DNA of 64,000 bases. Origin: Cyclina sinensis. Taxonomy: Eukaryota; Mollusca; Bivalvia; Venerida; Veneridae. The position numbers and the translations under genes are program-made. The notes beneath the pieces were generated by a model. The model ran no database searches. It worked only from the letters and a program-made list of their open reading frames with translations, and was not told where the DNA came from. Location of the stretch: the NCBI GenBank assembly GCA_012932295.1, contig JAAONU010000004.1:6767030-6831029 (forward strand), given 5' to 3'. This document shows, one piece after another, positions 59,607 through 64,000 of the stretch (position 1 is its first letter; each line of letters opens with the position of its first letter).

Positions 59607-62590
59607 CCTTATTGTTTCAAGTCATAATCGGAATCAGAGCATAGTGCAGAACAGGAAAATTTATCTTCAATTATGCAGCGTATGGTTATTGAAGTAAATC
59701 TTCATCAACAAATAAAGTACTAGGCATTTTATTTTTTCTTTTCCTTACCATGCCATCGTAAAATATGAAACGGTAAAAATGTAAAAAAGTTTCAGGTGTC
59801 AATTTTTACTTTTCAATATCAAACACAGGACCGAAGAAAAACATCCAGTATAAGAATATAAAGCTAAAGTATGTTTCAGCTAAAATGCTATGTGCAACTG
59901 TTTAAAATTTCCAAAGTTGCTGTTAAATGAAAGAAATTTCAAATGTCGTTTATCGTTTTCTTGATATTATCAAATTTAATGCTGAATATAAAAAGGTGAA
60001 GACCATTTGAGAACATCTACAATACTGTTATTACGCATTATGCTAGTTTAAACGTTTAGGGATAAAATAAGTTAAACTGTTTAGTTAAGTTAATTAAAGT
60101 TATTCTAGGTATAACTAATTTGATGATAAGTGCAGACCCCAAAGTAGACTTCATATATCTATGACCATAGACTATTTTGCGAAAGGACAAACACTTAAGA
60201 AATATTTAAAAATCCCTTGACTTTTCTACAGATATCTGTATTTGCCTCAGTCAATACCTTTTGAGCTAATGACTTCCTTTTTTTAAAGATAATTTAAATG
60301 TGTTTGAAATCAATCTTAGCACAAAATCTCTATGGAATTCTAAACGTGGTTCTCATTGTTATTTAACTAGCTCTCAGATAGTTTCTAAAATATCTCAATT
60401 TGATTCACACTGACTAATCTAAGGCAACAATCTGCCAAAGCCAGTTAAAATCCTCAGAATTCCTAAGTATCTGATCTCGTGACATTAATTGTATAGAAGG
60501 GTTAACAAGTTAAATTGCTAAGGAGAAGATTATTTTTATCTGTCAGAGGCAGTGCATTGTTGACAAGGAATTAAAAACACACAAACACTTTGTCGTTTTA
60601 CTTAATTTTATATAAAAAAACATGGATCTACTTGAATAGGTTTAAAATCTCTAGTTAAATGTGAATAAAAAAGTAAACCAAATTATGTTATATTGAATTA
60701 ACCGTAGAGAGAATATGTGCAATGAAAACGGCCTGGAATAGGAATGTTACCAGATAATAAGTTGGTGGTTTATGGAGTTGAAAAAAAGATCTATAAAAAA
60801 ATTAAGAAAAGCAAAAAATCAAGCCATAATTTAGCCCCCTGTAAATAATTCTTGAACAAAGCCTGCAATTAACAGCTACGTAGCTTATATATCTTTGTCT
60901 GTACGCTTCTTGGTTCCAGAAAAAATCTACACAGGCAGTCAACGAAACAGCAGACTGAGTCCTTGACTGTCCATATTACCTTTATCGTAACCAATGCCTA
61001 ATATATTATAAATCCCATCTTCGTTTTATCAATTATAAAAAAGACGTTTCTTTTTTTTTGCATAATAAAGCTAACCAAACCGCGTTTGTTGAGGACAATT
61101 ACAATTTTTTACAAGATATTTAAGTTTGAGTGCAGTATGATTTTCCACCTGTAAAACGCAAAACATATGAAGAAATATAATTATATGCTTAAATTTGAAT
61201 AGACACAAAGACAAATGTAGAAGAGAGAATATAAATTAACCTACTTTAATCAGTTCTAAGGTGCATCTAACCCTGTCCTCAATTATCTTGTTCAAAATTT
61301 TTAGGCATTAAAATAAACATGAAGGCTCTAAATCTTTTACCAATGTTTAAGTTCACATGGCCCTGATAAAATAAATTTACAGTTTTTCAAATTTTCACCT
61401 AAGTGGTTTCAAAGCTGTTAAAAATTAACAAGATGCAGATCAGATGACGTTGTAAGAAAAGATTCATGCAAAATAAAACGTCTATGCACGTTACAAAAAT
61501 ATTAAAACATCAAAAGCTTTTTTATGTAATATGTGAGATTTGAAAGGGAACAAAAGCTTTTTAGGTCAGGTAAACCTGTTAATATTTGCTTTAGATGGTT
61601 TTAATTTCCTGAATGTTAACTGTGTTAACATGTATGGGATCTTGTCAGTTCTAATAGGTACAGGATAGAGCTTAAAAACTTTGAATATCTTACATAACAT
61701 AAACAGTAGCTCTTGATTATAATCATCCGCTCAAATATTATGCTTCGGTTCTTCTATTTGAGAAATAAATTAACTGATTTCTTTTTATCTGCTTAATGAA
61801 TTTTACACGGATAAACCTCGTCATGCATTTGACATAAACGTCATAAGACACCACTGGAAACGTCGTCTTTGTTAATTACTGTATCTTTAAAGTCTGTTAC
61901 TGAAATTAATTTTAGTGAAAAAATTTAAAACCAAAACTATAATGATAATGCATAAATGAGTAAGAAATTAAGAGAGAGAAAAAAACAACAACAACTGGAT
62001 TTGATTATTGCTTTGCTGTATCAGATAAGCTATCAGATTTAGCAATGAAATATGAGACACTATTAAACACGTCAAAATTAACAGCTGATAGACAGTCTTA
62101 TTTAATAATTTAGTAATTCACACTTCTTCGGAAATAAAAGAAATCAATTGTCAAACAGAAGGTATTAGACAAAAGAACATTGTACTTTTCAAAGCAAAGA
62201 AAGCCCAATTTTACCGGTTCAGCACTTTTGGCATTATTTTAAGTTGAAAGTCTTCATCGTACATGTTCTCAACTTTGTCATCTGCTTATTATATAATTGC
62301 ATCATGTTAACTTTGGCCTTTTATCAAAATCACCTAAGTATTTACATATATGCTTTTGCATGCTAAGCAATCACTTACAAACAGACGGTTTGTCACTTAC
62401 TTATGAAAATTAATGTTCATTGTCTTTGAAACATCATCATAATTACATGCAGAGGTTGAGTTGAAGTGCCTAAACAAAAGGTGTCATTTTGTCTCACAAA
62501 CGTTGTTTCGGAATGGTGTTGCTGAATTATGAAACATACTATTAACTTTATCTTGTAATTTGACTAAACACAAAATTTCTTTGTTTTGAT
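59607..62590. other. No gene seen; part of the tandem array
   Basis: Colinear with 57.5-58.8 kb except about 1.3 kb of unmatched AT-rich DNA around 60.7-62.0 kb. No ORF of note. Confidence 0.5.
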
Positions 62591-62594
62591 ATTT

Positions 62595-63120
62595 TTATGC
62601 CCCCACCCCCGGCATCTAGTGATTGAACCGTCCGTCCATTTGTCCGTAAGTCCATCTAGTTTGCTTATTTTGGCAAGATGAATATTTCTCAATTTCTACA
62701 ACACAATTGGTACAGATGTTTACATACATACCAGTGCATAGTCCTAATCCTGACAAGTTACGTAACTTTGGCTACCTTTTTTCTATTCTTATCTCTAACG
62801 TTTGATTTAAGAGCAATGATTAACTTGTTTCAGCAAATAGCAGCAGCATGACAGTTTAAACACTTACAAGTGCACACACCATGACTCTGACAAATAAAAT
62901 AATTGTGCTTACTTCTTAATTTCAGCTAATCTCCCTATTTGGTAAAATTATTACGGCAAGTTGGATATCTCTCATTTTTTATAAACAGCAGAAGCACGAA
63001 AGTTCACACATACAGTTATGACGCTGATGGGTCACATAGCTGTGGCTACCTTTTTATGTCCCTGGCATCTATTGATTTAACCGTTCGTTGGTAAGTTTGT
63101 CCGGTTACCCTATTAAGTTA
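62595..63120 (+). repeat. TATGCCCCCACCCCCGGCAT-headed monomer element
   Basis: Starts 'tatgcccccacccccggcat', then ccgtccgtccatttgtccg. It has about two and a half diverged monomers ('tggcaagatgaatatttctc', 'cagtgcatagtcctaatcct', 'acgtaactttggctaccttt'), the last restarting with 'ttatgtccctggcatctatt' near 63054. Confidence 0.65.
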
Positions 63121-63599
63121 ATCATCATAGCAAGTTTAGTAAAGTTTATCTAAGTGTTTTAGTTGGGTTTTGTTATTTGTTGGTTTGGTTTTGTTATTGA
63201 AGGCAACATTTGTGTATAATGTATTTCTTTCATGTAATCATATAAAATCTGAGCAAACAGACTGCCCATTATCTGAAGTTTGTAATACTAAATGTGTTTA
63301 AAAAGGCTCATAACACTATTTCCATGATATTAATTTGAAAATGATGTGTGCTAACAATAACCGTTAACAGTGCCTTAATTTTTAATTTTGTATCATGACA
63401 AAGTAAGCTACCGGGGTATATGTGTTTGCTAAACACGTCGGTTTGTTTCTAATCTTTTCTGAAAAAGAGCTTAACATAAAAGAATTTCAAACTGATAAAA
63501 TATCTTTTTCATTCATAAATAGGTTTACGCGATGAATATGATTATATGCCTATCTCACACCATATTTCTTTTTACAGAAATCCCAAAATCTTTCCACAA

Positions 63600-63745
63600 A
63601 GACATATTTTACTCAGGAAACAACTGTTTTGTAAAGCATTTTCAGATTTCTTCCAGACAGTTGAACAAACAGCCTTCATATTTAATTACAAATACTAGAC
63701 ACATAAATAAACTTGCTTCAAGTGTTCGATTAATCCTTGTCCTCC
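63600..63745 (+). pseudogene. Decayed copy of the 54091 exon (C)
   Basis: Keeps an acceptor-like ttttactcag directly before 'gaaacaactgttttgtaaag', then 'cagatttcttccagacagtt' and 'gaacaaacagccttcatatt'. Stops interrupt the frame. Confidence 0.6.
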
Positions 63746-64000
63746 TGTCAGTAATCTAATCGAGAAAAAATAATGTATCTGGTATTTTTAGTTATAATAC
63801 AGCAGTCTGTAAGTAACAGACTCTAAAACATTGAGAATAGGTAGACATATTCTATAAATGTGTAATTACATGTGTCCGACACTTTCACATATACAGAATC
63901 TTCTTTGCCGACTATATGCTGTGCATCAATGTTTTCCTTGTTATATAGTTTGCTCTCAGTTTCTATTATATCTCGATTTTTAAGTGCGCTGACTAACCAA

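Larger units (their letters stand above)
52090..64000 (+). repeat. Older array of partial tandem duplications
   Basis: Colinear, diverged blocks recur. Block at 57160-57440 matches 58960-59220 and 63540-63800. 57680-57840 matches 60370-60590 and the last 50 bases. 58170-58420 matches 62040-62240. 58590-58800 matches 62380-62580. Sequence at 52540-53190 matches 56940-57020, 57980-58040 and 58160-58400. This gives units of about 1.8 kb (57.16-58.95) and 4.6 kb (58.95-63.54), with a further copy leaving the window. No intact gene was recognised in the array other than the candidate exon at 54091. Confidence 0.8.

Overview
The window looks like AT-rich invertebrate nuclear DNA, most likely from a bivalve or other lophotrochozoan. 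The support is: coding sequence split into short exons with GT/AG introns; many repeats of types I associate with molluscan genomes (an element opening AGCTCACCTGAGC, GTGACCTTGACC-type monomers, TATGCCCC/GTCCGTCC elements, tRNA-headed SINEs); a PHD-EN-RT non-LTR retrotransposon; and no bacterial-style operons. I could run no search, so the taxon is an inference.

Region 1-7.4 kb (minus strand) is the only clearly genic part. A nine-exon gene (7312 to 1926, 514 aa, every junction phase-consistent) has an N-terminal segment resembling a CG-1 fold, an acidic/Ser-rich linker and a near-complete SWIRM domain, so it is probably a chromatin or transcription factor. About 1 kb downstream on the same strand a second gene starts at 948 with a SAM-like exon spliced in phase to an AT-hook exon, and runs off the left edge. 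A GC-richer block at 12.83-13.16 kb may be their promoter. Between it and the coding exons lie a decayed LINE (about 7.84-11.37 kb) that itself contains a 1.1 kb element, and a 0.7 kb long-TIR MITE.

Region 14.9-26 kb is a graveyard of mobile elements: a 2.3 kb AGCTCACCTGAGC element carrying about ten tandem 165-bp monomers, a 2.7 kb long-terminal-inverted-repeat element, SINE fragments, twin giant hairpins and several short tandem arrays. Only weak coding traces occur there: a frameshifted relic at 19.4-19.7 kb, and competing plus- and minus-strand ORFs at 22.1-23.0 kb.

Region 26-52 kb is a large direct tandem duplication (copy 1 about 26.03-37.59 kb, copy 2 about 37.60-52.09 kb). Copy 2 holds at least four extra insertions for which copy 1 is an empty site. 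Both copies keep small decayed exon-like pieces on the minus strand. Region 52-64 kb is a second, older array of partial tandem copies. One copy keeps an open, exon-like stretch (54.09-54.35 kb) that is broken by stops in three others (57.2, 59.0 and 63.6 kb), and one copy has acquired a tRNA-derived SINE with a visible target-site duplication. Most of 26-64 kb therefore appears to be non-coding, evolving by duplication, insertion and decay. No rRNA, CRISPR or functional tRNA gene was seen.
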